Below are positions 1 through 7,310 of a DNA stretch of 64,000 bases, in pieces; the stretch's first letter is position 1; each line of letters starts with the position of its first letter. Made by a program: the position numbers and the translations under genes. The stretch is from the NCBI GenBank assembly GCA_964457585.1, contig CAYWFU010000002.1, positions 66,336 to 130,335 on the forward strand, read 5' to 3'. Origin of the DNA: CAYWFU01 sp964457585 (lineage in GTDB: Bacteria > JACRDZ01). The notes below the pieces were generated by a model that searched no databases, was not told the origin of the DNA, and saw only the letters and a list, made by a program, of their open reading frames with translations.

Positions 1-1
1 T

Positions 2-97
2 GAATATGTCCCTGTTGAAGTTGGGAAGAAAGAATCTTTTATAGTAATAGCCCTTACTCAAGATAACCAAATTAGAAATTTAAAATTAAAAAGATAG
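2..97 (+). CDS. C-terminal tail of an upstream gene (partial)
   Basis: An open frame enters from the left edge and stops at TAG 95-97. It encodes only the last 31 residues, beginning EYVPVEVGKKES and ending basic (NLKLKR). The stop is 10 bases before the CARF-gene start and its last base begins the AGGGAG ribosome site of that gene, so the two are probably co-transcribed. Too little remains to name the product; a CRISPR-associated protein is possible from position only. Confidence 0.6.
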   Translation, partial: EYVPVEVGKKESFIVIALTQDNQIRNLKLKR

Positions 98-107
98 GGA
101 GAAATAT

Positions 108-872
108 ATGCCAAAGCTTATTATTACAATGTGTGGAACTTCAGCATTGTTTTTTGAATATTCAAACTGGGAAAATGGATTTAATGGAAAACGATGGGTT
201 AAAAAAGAGAATTTAATTGCAAGGCTGGAACAAGAAGCAAATAATGGAAATTCAAATGAATACAATCATCAGAAAGAACAGTCAATTAAAATTTTAACTA
301 ACAACTTTGGACGGTACAAAATAAATAACTGTCAGGGATTAAATACACTATCAGCAGAGCTTGCAAGTTTATTGGCAATGCAGAAAGACAGCAAAATTGG
401 TGAAATAAAAAAAGAAAGTAATAAGAATAAAGATGAAATTATACTTTTACATTCTGACACAGCAGAAGGAAAGCTTTGTGCTGAGATTAATAAGGAATTA
501 TTTGGAATTTGTTTCTCAGAAATTAACTCAAAAATTTTTCCAATTAAAGGATTGAATACTAAAAAGGCTGATGATTTTGTTTCAATAGGTTTAAATGAAT
601 TATTATCAAAAATATGGGAAATAAAAGATAATAATAATTGTGCTGATTGTTATTTAAATATAACTGGTGGATACAAAGGATCTATTCCTGTTTTGAGTAT
701 ACTTGCCAAAGAAATGAAAATTCCTATTGTTTATCTTTTTGAAAATTGCAATGAAATAATTAGGATGTATATTGATAATGAAAATAAAATAACTTGCTCT
801 TATACAAATACGCAATCTGGCGAAACAAAAACAGAAATTCTTGATTGGGGACATAGTTATTGTGATGGATAG
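108..872 (+). CDS. CARF-domain CRISPR accessory protein (APE2256/Csm6-like sensor)
   Basis: The 254-residue protein has the two hallmarks of CRISPR-associated Rossmann-fold proteins of the Cas_APE2256/Csm6 type: an N-terminal strand followed by MCGTSAL (about residues 8-14) and a glycine-rich NITGGYKG loop near residue 184. In the family these loops bind cyclic oligoadenylate made by Cas10. I see no C-terminal HEPN Rx4-6H motif, so this is a sensor or ring-nuclease-sized protein, not a full Csm6. It overlaps the next gene by 8 bases, which implies coupled translation with a membrane partner. It has a good AGGGAG ribosome site. The family call is firm; the ligand and any nuclease activity are inferred. 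Confidence 0.75.
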   Translation: MPKLIITMCGTSALFFEYSNWENGFNGKRWVKKENLIARLEQEANNGNSNEYNHQKEQSIKILTNNFGRYKINNCQGLNTLSAELASLLAMQKDSKIGEIKKESNKNKDEIILLHSDTAEGKLCAEINKELFGICFSEINSKIFPIKGLNTKKADDFVSIGLNELLSKIWEIKDNNNCADCYLNITGGYKGSIPVLSILAKEMKIPIVYLFENCNEIIRMYIDNENKITCSYTNTQSGETKTEILDWGHSYCDG

Positions 873-1926
873 TATGAATACATTAATTGAATATAAAGAA
901 TATATAAAAAAAGTAAAAAAAAATTCAAGCGTTAATGATTATCTTCTAATGATTGAAGAGCTTTATAATGATAATTTAATTAAAGAGAAATATAAATTTT
1001 CATTTTTTGAATTTCCCAAGCTAAGTATTCTTGCGATTAAGGAATCGAATAATTATTTTTCAGAAATATATAATTTACTTTCTGCTTATAATAGAATTTT
1101 TAATGAAAAACAGCTTAAAGAAAAATATCTAAGAGTGTATTATCAAATTTATTATTGCTTTTTCTGTATGGTTGAAAAACTAAAAAAAGAAGAAATAATA
1201 AAAATAGAAGAAAAAGATTTACACCGATTTCAAAAAAAATGGCTAATAATATGTTTCAATTCTTCCGCAGACCGTACCCTAAAATACTGGCTTGAGGAAA
1301 GTCAGGAAATTAATCCGAAAGGAACAATAGATATAGAAAAAAATATTGAAGAAATACTTTTTGATAAAGAAAAACTTATAAAAGAATTCACCAGAGAGAA
1401 TAACTTAGAATTTTATACTTCCCGCGCGATTGATTGGTATTTAGAGAGATATAATAGAGAAATTGCGGTCAAAATATTTAATGAATTTTATACAGATGGG
1501 AACAAAAACTGTTTTGACACAATAAAATTATGGTATCCTCGTTTACTTGTAGCTATTCTCATTGGTATTTTCTCTTTGAGCACGATTGATAATATTTGGA
1601 ATTTTCCTCATAAATCATTCGGTATTTTAATTTTATCATGTTTGTTTTTTTTCTCTTTTTCTTTTTTCTATTTAACTTATGAATGCTATAACATAATCCA
1701 TAATGAAGAAAAGGCTTGTAAGAGAGCTTTTAAAGTGGGGTGGAGAGGTTTTATAGTGAGTATTAGCGCTTCTACAATAATTTGTGGAATTAAAACTATT
1801 ATTAATCCAGAATATGGTATTAATATTTGGAAAAATATTCTTTTTTTTGCATCTGCTGCTCTTCCAATAGGTATCATTATTCAAGTATTCTGGGATGAAA
1901 AGAATATTACAGAACCATTGGAATAG
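865..1926 (+). CDS. Four-helix membrane protein overlapping the CARF gene
   Basis: About 353 residues from ATG 865; ATG 874 is also possible, and a TTG at 841 would lengthen the overlap. The first 220 residues are soluble, helical and charged. The C-terminal third has four hydrophobic spans near residues 224-245, 251-272, 294-313 and 320-343, ending in a short acidic tail (DEKNITEPLE). I do not recognise the family. The start lies inside the last codons of the CARF gene, so the two are very likely made together. By analogy with CARF-membrane effectors of type III CRISPR systems, it could be the membrane effector of a split pair, with the ligand sensed by its neighbour. That role is inference. 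Confidence 0.6.
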   Translation: MDSMNTLIEYKEYIKKVKKNSSVNDYLLMIEELYNDNLIKEKYKFSFFEFPKLSILAIKESNNYFSEIYNLLSAYNRIFNEKQLKEKYLRVYYQIYYCFFCMVEKLKKEEIIKIEEKDLHRFQKKWLIICFNSSADRTLKYWLEESQEINPKGTIDIEKNIEEILFDKEKLIKEFTRENNLEFYTSRAIDWYLERYNREIAVKIFNEFYTDGNKNCFDTIKLWYPRLLVAILIGIFSLSTIDNIWNFPHKSFGILILSCLFFFSFSFFYLTYECYNIIHNEEKACKRAFKVGWRGFIVSISASTIICGIKTIINPEYGINIWKNILFFASAALPIGIIIQVFWDEKNITEPLE

Positions 1927-1953
1927 GTTACATGCATAAATGATAATAAATAT

Positions 1954-2013
1954 GTTATCGGAATTATTCTCCATGTCTTCTGGGAAGAAAAAACAATTAC
2001 GGAGCCATTATAA
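1954..2013 (+). pseudogene. Remnant 3' end of a second copy of the membrane gene
   Basis: Read in frame, these bases give VIGIILHVFWEEKTITEPL and a stop. They match the last residues of the gene just upstream (PIGIIIQVFWDEKNITEPLE) almost residue for residue. Only this end survives; no start or body of a second copy is present. It records a former tandem duplicate of the membrane gene that was lost by deletion. Confidence 0.75.
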
Positions 2014-2078
2014 AGTTGAATTACTAATATTTTTTAATTATGTTATAATTTAATATATCAAAAATAAGGAGAATAATT

Positions 2079-2393
2079 ATTTTTAATATAGAAGATATTA
2101 TTAAATCAATTCGTATCAATCAAATTAGAATTAGTGAACATGCTGAGGAAGAAGCTAATGCTGATCATCTTTTATTTGATGAAATTTTTTATTCAGTTTT
2201 GCATGGTGAAATTATAGAAAATTATCAAGATGCTAAACCTTATCCTTGTTGTTTAATACTTGGTAAAACATTTATAGGAGATCCAGTTCATAGTGTATGG
2301 GCATATAATAATGAAAATAACTGGGCAGTTATAATAACGGTTTATCGTCCAAATCCTGAACTGTGGATTAATTGGAAGGAAAGGAGACATTAA
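2079..2393 (+). CDS. DUF4258 protein, likely toxin, with non-ATG start
   Basis: This DUF4258 domain (about 105 residues) includes RISEHAEEEA near the N-terminus and a VLHGEIIENY segment with KPYPCCLILG after it. The first ATG in frame (2199) would remove the N-terminal third including the conserved histidine. The frame is open upstream to ATT 2079 (or ATT 2076), correctly spaced from AAGGAG at 2066-2071, so I place the start there. Either an ATT start is used at low level or an ATG has mutated. It is followed one base later by a YgiT-type zinc-finger gene, the common toxin-antitoxin arrangement for these families. A TATAAT with TG extension lies at 2041-2049. Confidence 0.6.
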   Translation: MFNIEDIIKSIRINQIRISEHAEEEANADHLLFDEIFYSVLHGEIIENYQDAKPYPCCLILGKTFIGDPVHSVWAYNNENNWAVIITVYRPNPELWINWKERRH

Positions 2394-2394
2394 C

Positions 2395-2637
2395 ATGTTA
2401 CCATTTAAAAAGTGTCCAATTTGTGGTGGTGATATAATTGAAAAAGAAGTTGAAAAATTGTTACGAGGGGAAAAAGATACTGCTATAGTTAGAGTGATGG
2501 CTGACGTATGTCTTCATTGTGGTGAACGTCTTTTTTCGGAAGAAACCGTAAGTAGATTTGAACAAATCAGAACAAAGCTTATACGACAGGAAACAGTAGA
2601 ATTTAAATTATTGGGAAAGACATTTCAGGTAGTATAA
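2395..2637 (+). CDS. YgiT-type zinc-finger antitoxin
   Basis: The 80-residue protein has two CxxC knuckles (CPICGG near residue 8 and CLHCGE near residue 41), as in the N-terminal zinc domain of MqsA/YgiT antitoxins. It lacks the C-terminal helix-turn-helix of full MqsA. It starts right after the DUF4258 gene with GGAGA as ribosome site. It most likely neutralises the DUF4258 product; zinc binding follows from the cysteines, antitoxin function from family context. Confidence 0.7.
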   Translation: MLPFKKCPICGGDIIEKEVEKLLRGEKDTAIVRVMADVCLHCGERLFSEETVSRFEQIRTKLIRQETVEFKLLGKTFQVV

Positions 2638-2775
2638 ATCAAATAAAACAAAATAATATGATTTAGTTATTTATGAAAAAGAATGAAGTTGAATTTCTTT
2701 TAAAAAGTTGTAAAATAGAATTTAATAACTTTCAAAGTGAACCAGAACTAAAATTTTAATAGAAACGGATATAAG

Positions 2776-3093
2776 GTGAATAAAGAAAAGCTAAAAATTG
2801 CAGTTGAAAATGGTTATATTGAATGGGAGAAACACGCACTTGAAAGGATGATGGAAAGAGAAATTCTAATAGGAACTGTAAAAAAAGTTTTATTAACAGG
2901 AGAAGTTATTGAAGATTATCCTGATGATAAACCCTTTCCAAGTGCTTTATTTTTAGGATGGATAAAAGGGGAACCGTTTCATGTAGTTTCAGCATTAGAT
3001 TCCATGACTGGATACTGTTATATTATTACAGCGTATAAGCCTGATTTAGAACATTTTGGATCAGATTATAAAACTAGGAGATCAGATGATTAA
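2776..3093 (+). CDS. DUF4258 protein, likely toxin (second pair)
   Basis: This 105-residue DUF4258 protein starts at GTG 2776 after AAGG. It shows the family pattern: EKHALERMMERE near residue 20, the GEVIEDYPDDKPFPS segment and a C-terminal ITAYKPDLE strand. It resembles the DUF4258 protein 700 bases upstream but is clearly diverged, so the two pairs are not a recent duplication. It overlaps the next zinc-finger gene by 8 bases. The 138 bases in front hold only a 28-codon open frame (2673-2759) that I do not count as a gene. Confidence 0.7.
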   Translation: MNKEKLKIAVENGYIEWEKHALERMMEREILIGTVKKVLLTGEVIEDYPDDKPFPSALFLGWIKGEPFHVVSALDSMTGYCYIITAYKPDLEHFGSDYKTRRSDD

Positions 3094-3325
3094 AACATTG
3101 CCTGGTAAATGCCCACTTTGCGGTGGTACTAAAAAAGCAGGGAAAACTATTTTTACAGTTGATTTGGGATTTGGTGTTGTTGTGGTGAGAGATGTTCCTG
3201 CAACGGTATGTTCCCAGTGTGGAGCGGATTGGATTAAGGATTCAATTTCTTCTAAATTAGAAGAAATTGTGAATGATGCCCGTCAGAAACATCATCTAGT
3301 GGAAATTGCAACAATGGCTATTTAA
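3086..3325 (+). CDS. YgiT-type zinc-finger antitoxin (second pair)
   Basis: The start is ATG 3086, chosen because AGGAG lies at 3076-3080 and the reading overlaps the DUF4258 stop. The 79-residue product has CPLCGG and CSQCGA knuckles and a helical C-terminus. As in the first pair, the toxin-like gene comes first. It is probably the antitoxin of the upstream DUF4258 protein. Confidence 0.7.
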   Translation: MIKTLPGKCPLCGGTKKAGKTIFTVDLGFGVVVVRDVPATVCSQCGADWIKDSISSKLEEIVNDARQKHHLVEIATMAI

Positions 3326-3337
3326 AAATACAATAAA

Positions 3338-3704
3338 ATGAACTCTCTAAAATTTCTCTTTTTCCACCAATACTGCATCAATCTCAAAGCGAAGGAATTG
3401 ATTTCACTTCCTGAATACAAAGGGTCTGCCTTGCGCGGGGTCTTTGGGCTAACTATTACCCACATCTCTGAAAAATGGATCTTTATCAACGGATTTACCT
3501 TTTGAATTTTAATTAAAAGATTATCAGAAAGAGCATATTTACTTGCTCATTTTCACTGCGGAGCAGAGCTTGCTGATTTTGAAGGATATGTTAATGGTTC
3601 GGGAAAAAAGGTGATTTAAAGAAATATATTCCGCTTTTAAAATTAGGTGAATATATTCATGTTGGGAAAGTAACAACTTTTGGGCTTGGAAAATATAGGA
3701 TTTG
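3338..3704 (+). pseudogene. cas6: Degenerate cas6 copy with two internal deletions
   Basis: The stretch is closely similar to the intact cas6 at 4471-5439. It begins MNSLKFLFFHQYCINLK, keeps the LPEYKGSALRGVFG segment, then jumps to the LPFE.ILIKRLSERA region, and later jumps again to the C-terminal HVGK..TTFGLGKYR segment. The first deletion junction contains 23 bases (3452-3474) identical to the terminus of the miniature element at 28.3 kb. A stop and frameshifts follow. The gene is dead; its partner downstream is intact. Confidence 0.85.
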
Positions 3705-3710
3705 TAAGTT

Positions 3711-3740
3711 TTGACATTAAAAGATAACCAATGATATAAT
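3711..3740 (+). promoter_or_regulatory. Sigma-70-type promoter of the TumE-type pair
   Basis: TTGACA at 3711-3716 and TATAAT at 3735-3740 are 18 bases apart. The -10 box has a TG extension (TGATATAAT). The start codon it serves is about 37 bases downstream of the -10, behind a strong AAGGGGGTG ribosome site. Confidence 0.65.
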
Positions 3741-3777
3741 TTAAGAATATATCATATAATGATTAAGGGGGTGTGAG

Positions 3778-4077
3778 ATGAATATAGAATTGCAAACAGC
3801 CAATACATTAGAAGTATTATCTAAAGAATTCAGTTTATCAAAAGATGAAATATGCAGAGAAGGTGTAAAATATTTTTTAGAAAAAAAATTGAGAGAGATT
3901 AAAACAGAAATTTTTAAGATAGCTGGAAGATATAAAATATCATCTATAGAGGAATTTGATGAATTATACAAGAAAGGTAAAATTGAAGAAAAAGATTCAT
4001 GGATTGATTTTCAAAAGTTAGATCATCTGGAATTTAAAAAAGATGAAATTGAAAAATTTTTAAAGGGATTGGAATGA
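3778..4077 (+). CDS. Putative antitoxin of a TumE-type module
   Basis: A 99-residue, helical, charged protein. Its N-terminal part (LEVLSKEFSLSKDEICREGVKYFLEKKLREI) looks like a small DNA-binding or dimerisation region, and the C-terminal half is acidic and probably wraps the toxin. It has its own promoter and overlaps the next gene by ATGA. The antitoxin role is assigned from this position next to a DUF6516/TumE-like protein; the sequence itself is not diagnostic. Confidence 0.55.
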   Translation: MNIELQTANTLEVLSKEFSLSKDEICREGVKYFLEKKLREIKTEIFKIAGRYKISSIEEFDELYKKGKIEEKDSWIDFQKLDHLEFKKDEIEKFLKGLE

Positions 4078-4433
4078 TTATTGATACAAAAAAACTTAAA
4101 GATATTGCTGAAATTGAGTTTGATAAAATTGTTGAAGATGTAATACTTTCTGATATTAACGAACTTCGTATTGTTCTTATAGATGGAAGTTTTATTGATA
4201 TATGGTTTTCATTAAAATTGGAAGGAAGGTATAGTTACCATTGGGAAAGAAAATTCATTGATAATTCTATTTATCGCCATGATAATGCCCCACACCAAAG
4301 ATGGGAAAATATATCGACTTTCCCGAAACATTTTCATAATGGTTCAGAAGAAATTGTCATCCCGAGCCATATAGCCGATAATCCTGAATCAGCTTTAAGG
4401 GAATTTTTAAATTTTGTAAAAAAATCGATATAA
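4074..4433 (+). CDS. TumE-like toxin (DUF6516 family)
   Basis: The 119-residue protein shows the pattern of this toxin family: IDIWFSLKLEGRYSYHWERK in the middle, then IYRHDNAPHQRW and FPKHFHNGSEE, rich in His, Trp and Tyr as expected for a small nuclease-like toxin. It is translationally coupled to the upstream antitoxin candidate. It lies just in front of the intact cas6, so the module sits between two cas6 copies. Target and mechanism cannot be read from the sequence. Confidence 0.65.
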   Translation: MIIDTKKLKDIAEIEFDKIVEDVILSDINELRIVLIDGSFIDIWFSLKLEGRYSYHWERKFIDNSIYRHDNAPHQRWENISTFPKHFHNGSEEIVIPSHIADNPESALREFLNFVKKSI

Positions 4434-4470
4434 ATATAAGTATTGCTGATAGTATTAAGTTAAGGATTAA

Positions 4471-5439
4471 ATGAAATTGAATGGTTATAATTATATGGAT
4501 ATTCTTAATTCTCTCTTTTTCCATAAGTACCGCATCAATCTCAAAGTAAAGGAATTGATTTCACTTCCTGAATACAAAGGGTCTGCCTTGTGCGGGGTGT
4601 TTGGGTGGGCGCTCAGGCGGATTGTGTGTGTAACGAGGGATAAAGAGTGCAGTAACTGTATGTTAAAATTGAAATGTGTATATTCCGCTATAATGGAATC
4701 ACCTGTTCCTCTCGATCATCCGGAAAGCAGAAAATACAAAAATGCTCCGCATCCTTATATTATTGTCCCACCGCTGACAGTGAAACGATATTTCGATCAT
4801 GGGGATATGCTCTCTTTTAATCTTGTGCTTATCGGCAGGGCAAATGATTTTCTGCCTTATTTTGTTTATACGTTTACTGAAATGGGCAAACTTGGGCTCG
4901 GAAGGCGTAAAGGAAAATTTATTGTGGAATCGGTTGAAGAGATAAAATCCGATGGAAAAATGTCTGAGATATACAATAATAAAGATAAAATCCTTAAAAA
5001 TCCTAAAAATAGAATTGATTATGATTTTTTTATTGATGAGAAAACACAAACTGATGAGATAACCATAAACTTTGAAACACCTGCAAGAATAAAAATAAAT
5101 GATAACCTATCAAAAGATTTACCTTTTGAAATTCTAATTAAAAGATTATCAGAACGAGCTGCTTTGCTTGCTCATTTTCACTGTGGAGCAGAGCTTTGCA
5201 GTTTTGAAGAATTTGCCGATGATGCTGTAAAAATTGAAATTATTGGTAACAGACTCGAATGGCTGGACTGGGTAAGATATTCCTCCAGACAGGATACAAA
5301 GATGAATTTCGGCGGATGTATAGGGAAAATTACATATAAAGGTGATTTACGGAAATATATGCCGCTTTTGAAATTGGGGGAACATATTCATGTTGGAAAA
5401 GCAACAACATTTGGATTGGGGAAATATAGGATCATTTAA
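4471..5439 (+). CDS. cas6: Cas6 family CRISPR RNA endonuclease
   Basis: The 322-residue RAMP protein has an N-terminal ferredoxin-like fold starting with LPEYKGSALCGVFGWALRR, a four-cysteine segment typical of this Cas6 branch (C..C..C..C between about residues 50 and 70), and the C-terminal glycine-rich HVGKATTFGLGKYRI loop. In the family it cleaves the precursor CRISPR transcript at the base of the repeat, leaving the 8-base 5' handle (here ATTGAAAC). An internal ATG at 4495 lines up better with the start of the degenerate copy, so the true start may be there. It is the only intact RAMP gene in the window. Confidence 0.85.
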   Translation: MKLNGYNYMDILNSLFFHKYRINLKVKELISLPEYKGSALCGVFGWALRRIVCVTRDKECSNCMLKLKCVYSAIMESPVPLDHPESRKYKNAPHPYIIVPPLTVKRYFDHGDMLSFNLVLIGRANDFLPYFVYTFTEMGKLGLGRRKGKFIVESVEEIKSDGKMSEIYNNKDKILKNPKNRIDYDFFIDEKTQTDEITINFETPARIKINDNLSKDLPFEILIKRLSERAALLAHFHCGAELCSFEEFADDAVKIEIIGNRLEWLDWVRYSSRQDTKMNFGGCIGKITYKGDLRKYMPLLKLGEHIHVGKATTFGLGKYRII

Positions 5440-5514
5440 CGGTTCCATGATTTTTCAATGCTCTTTTATTCTTTTCTGTGGTAAAATATACATAGTAACA
5501 AAAGGAGATTTTAA

Positions 5515-5727
5515 ATGAAAACAAAAATATTGTTAGAAGAAGCTTTGCATTTGAAACCAGTTGAAAGACTTCATTTAATTGAAAATCTTATTCAAAGTTT
5601 AAACAATCCGGATGAAAATATTGATAAAATATGGGTGGAAGAATCAGAGAAAAGATATGATGCACTTACAAAAGGTAAAGTGAAAACATTATCATTAAAT
5701 GAAGTGAAAAAAAAATTAAAAATATGA
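5515..5727 (+). CDS. Addiction-module antitoxin (TIGR02574-type)
   Basis: A 70-residue protein with the pattern of short RelB-like antitoxins paired with ParE toxins: ALHLKPVERLHLIENLIQSL, then IDKIWVEESEKRYDAL and a basic end. It has an AAGGAG ribosome site and overlaps the next gene by four bases. It should bind and block the toxin that follows and probably repress the operon. Confidence 0.8.
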   Translation: MKTKILLEEALHLKPVERLHLIENLIQSLNNPDENIDKIWVEESEKRYDALTKGKVKTLSLNEVKKKLKI

Positions 5728-6032
5728 ATGTTTCTTTAATCGAACCTGCATATTTTGAATTAAAAGATGCTATTGAATATTATAATCAGGAAATTTCTGG
5801 TTTAGGAGATAATTTTTATAGAGAATTATTATCCACAATCAGTCTGATTAAAAAATTTCCTCAAGCTTGCACCAATAATTCACATCATACTCGAAAAATA
5901 GTTTTAAAAGTTTTCCCTTATAAAATTATATACACAATTTGGAATAAAGAAATATATATCATTGCAATAGCACATCAACATAGAGAACCGGATTATTGGA
6001 TTGAAAGAATGAATGAATTTAATTGGAGATAA
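5724..6032 (+). CDS. RelE/ParE-family toxin
   Basis: The 102 residues fit a ParE-type fold: EPAYFELKDAIEYYNQEISGLGDNF at the N-terminus, the FPQAC turn, the KVFPYKIIYTI strand and a final AIAHQHREPDYW segment, where family members usually have A.AHG.R.P.YW. It is translationally coupled to its antitoxin. Most ParE members poison gyrase; RelE members cut mRNA. The sequence does not settle which applies. Confidence 0.8.
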   Translation: MNVSLIEPAYFELKDAIEYYNQEISGLGDNFYRELLSTISLIKKFPQACTNNSHHTRKIVLKVFPYKIIYTIWNKEIYIIAIAHQHREPDYWIERMNEFNWR

Positions 6033-6034
6033 AA

Positions 6035-6247
6035 ATGAATAAATCAGTTGAAAAAATACTTAAACAAGCTTTAAAAACTCCTTCGGAAGACCGTGCAACC
6101 ATTGCTGAAAGACTTATCACAAGTCTTGATATCGAAGAAGATGTTGATGTTGAAGTTGCATGGCAAAATGAAGTACAACATCGAATAATAGAAGTTGATA
6201 ATGGAAAGGTATTGTGTATTCCATGGGAGACAGTTAAACAACATTAG
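6035..6247 (+). CDS. Orphan addiction-module antitoxin
   Basis: A second TIGR02574-like antitoxin of 70 residues (ALKTPSEDRATIAERLITSL, then VEVAWQNEVQHRI). The start is ATG 6035, two bases after the ParE stop, with GGAG at 6025-6028. No toxin follows; the next 580 bases are the CRISPR leader region. Either its toxin was lost or it acts on the ParE product as a second antidote. Confidence 0.75.
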   Translation: MNKSVEKILKQALKTPSEDRATIAERLITSLDIEEDVDVEVAWQNEVQHRIIEVDNGKVLCIPWETVKQH

Positions 6248-6277
6248 TTTCTACATAAATACTATGCTCTTTGACAA

Positions 6278-6299
6278 TTATATATGACCGTTCGCGGGA
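6278..6299 (+). CRISPR. Relic CRISPR repeat outside the array
   Basis: The bases TTATA..TGACCGTTCGCGGGA match the central part of the array repeat (GACCGTTCGCGGGA is exact at 6286-6299). It lies 534 bases before the first full repeat in the same orientation. The GATTGAAAC end is missing. It suggests an older array edge or a former array that has been displaced. Confidence 0.65.
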
Positions 6300-6300
6300 C

Positions 6301-6832
6301 AGTGTGAAATAAAAGGTAGAAGGCAGAAGGATGAAGGCAGAAAAAAACACAAAACATTTGCGAAAAAATTAGTTTTTAAAAAATCTATATATATCAAATA
6401 GTTATGGGTTTTTAAGCAAAATTTGGTTTCAGAAAAAGCTTGATAAATTTTAAGAAATGTTATTTTTTGAGTTAATAAAAATAGGATTTGCGAAAATTCA
6501 AATTTTGCATCAAAATGAATTTATACAAAATGCTTAATTCCCAGGTAGTTATGAAAAATAGAATTTGTTCAAAAAAGGTATTTTTTCGAAAATCATATTT
6601 TAAAGTAAAAATGAAAATAGATTTGCGAAAAAATTCTTAATTAAAAATACTTAATAAATCAATGGTTTATAAAAAAATAGTGTTAAAATGAAAGGTTTTT
6701 GAATTCAAAAAATAAATGATTTTCGAAAAAAAACTGGACAATGGGTAAAAGGCTTGTATAATATGAATATTAACGCAATTTTAAACATTTTGAAAAAACA
6801 GCAATTTTCAGATTTTATAGTAATAGCAGGCT
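6301..6832 (+). promoter_or_regulatory. CRISPR leader with quasi-repeats and a promoter
   Basis: No gene is visible in these 530 very AT-rich bases. At 6312-6341 there is a GCAGAAGG-type minisatellite. ATTTGCGAAAA occurs near 6357, 6486 and 6622, with weaker TTTTCGAAAA forms near 6585 and 6720, giving decayed units of about 130 bases. A promoter close to the array has TGGACA at 6735-6740, a 16-base spacer and TATAAT at 6757-6762. Transcription from there would enter the first repeat after about 65 bases, on the strand that puts ATTGAAAC at the 3' end of each repeat. Confidence 0.6.
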
Positions 6833-7302
6833 ATTAGAAGTTATACAGACCGTTCGCGGGATTGAAACACCAGATCACCAGTGTGACCGAAATCCTAAAT
6901 AATTAGAAGTTATACAGACCGTTCGCGGGATTGAAACAAATTAATTCAACTTCTTCTATTTCTGTTTCTGTTATTAGAAGTTATACAGACCGTTCGCGGG
7001 ATTGAAACCTCCTGCAAGGTTTGCCCCTGCAAGGTGTGCCCTTACAAATTAGAAGTTATACAGACCGTTCGCGGGATTGAAACCTCCTGCAAGGTTTGCC
7101 CCTGCAAGGTGTGCCCTTACAAATTAGAAGTTATACAGACCGTTCGCGGGATTGAAACACGGGCAACCCATCATACCCGCCATTACAAATCACATTAGAA
7201 GTTATACAGACCGTTCGCGGGATTGAAACGCAACACACGGCATTTGGCTCCGCTGAGCCAAACTTAATTAGAAGTTATACAGACCGTTCGCGGGATTGAA
7301 AC
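6833..7302 (+). CRISPR. CRISPR array: seven 36-base repeats, six spacers
   Basis: Repeats start at 6833, 6902, 6973, 7048, 7123, 7194 and 7267. Each is 36 bases, begins ATTAGAAGTTATACAGACC and ends CGCGGGATTGAAAC, with no variation between copies. Spacers are 33, 35, 39, 39, 35 and 37 bases. Spacers 3 (7009-7047) and 4 (7084-7122) are identical. The last spacer contains an inverted repeat (TTTGGCTC..GAGCCAAA). The ATTGAAAC end is typical of repeats cut by Cas6 in type I-B and type III systems. The leader is on the left and the adaptation genes are on the right. Confidence 0.98.
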
Positions 7303-7310
7303 AAATAAAA

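Noticed and set aside
108..872. Full Csm6 ribonuclease
   Set aside because: The CARF motifs are present but the C-terminal HEPN domain and its Rx4-6H motif are absent.
2673..2759. 28-codon open frame MKKNEVEFLL... between the two DUF4258/YgiT pairs
   Set aside because: No ribosome site and no family resemblance; could be chance in AT-rich DNA.
6833..7302. Array as a tandem repeat of non-CRISPR type
   Set aside because: Repeats are invariant 36-mers ending GATTGAAAC, spacers differ, and cas1/cas2 adjoin it.
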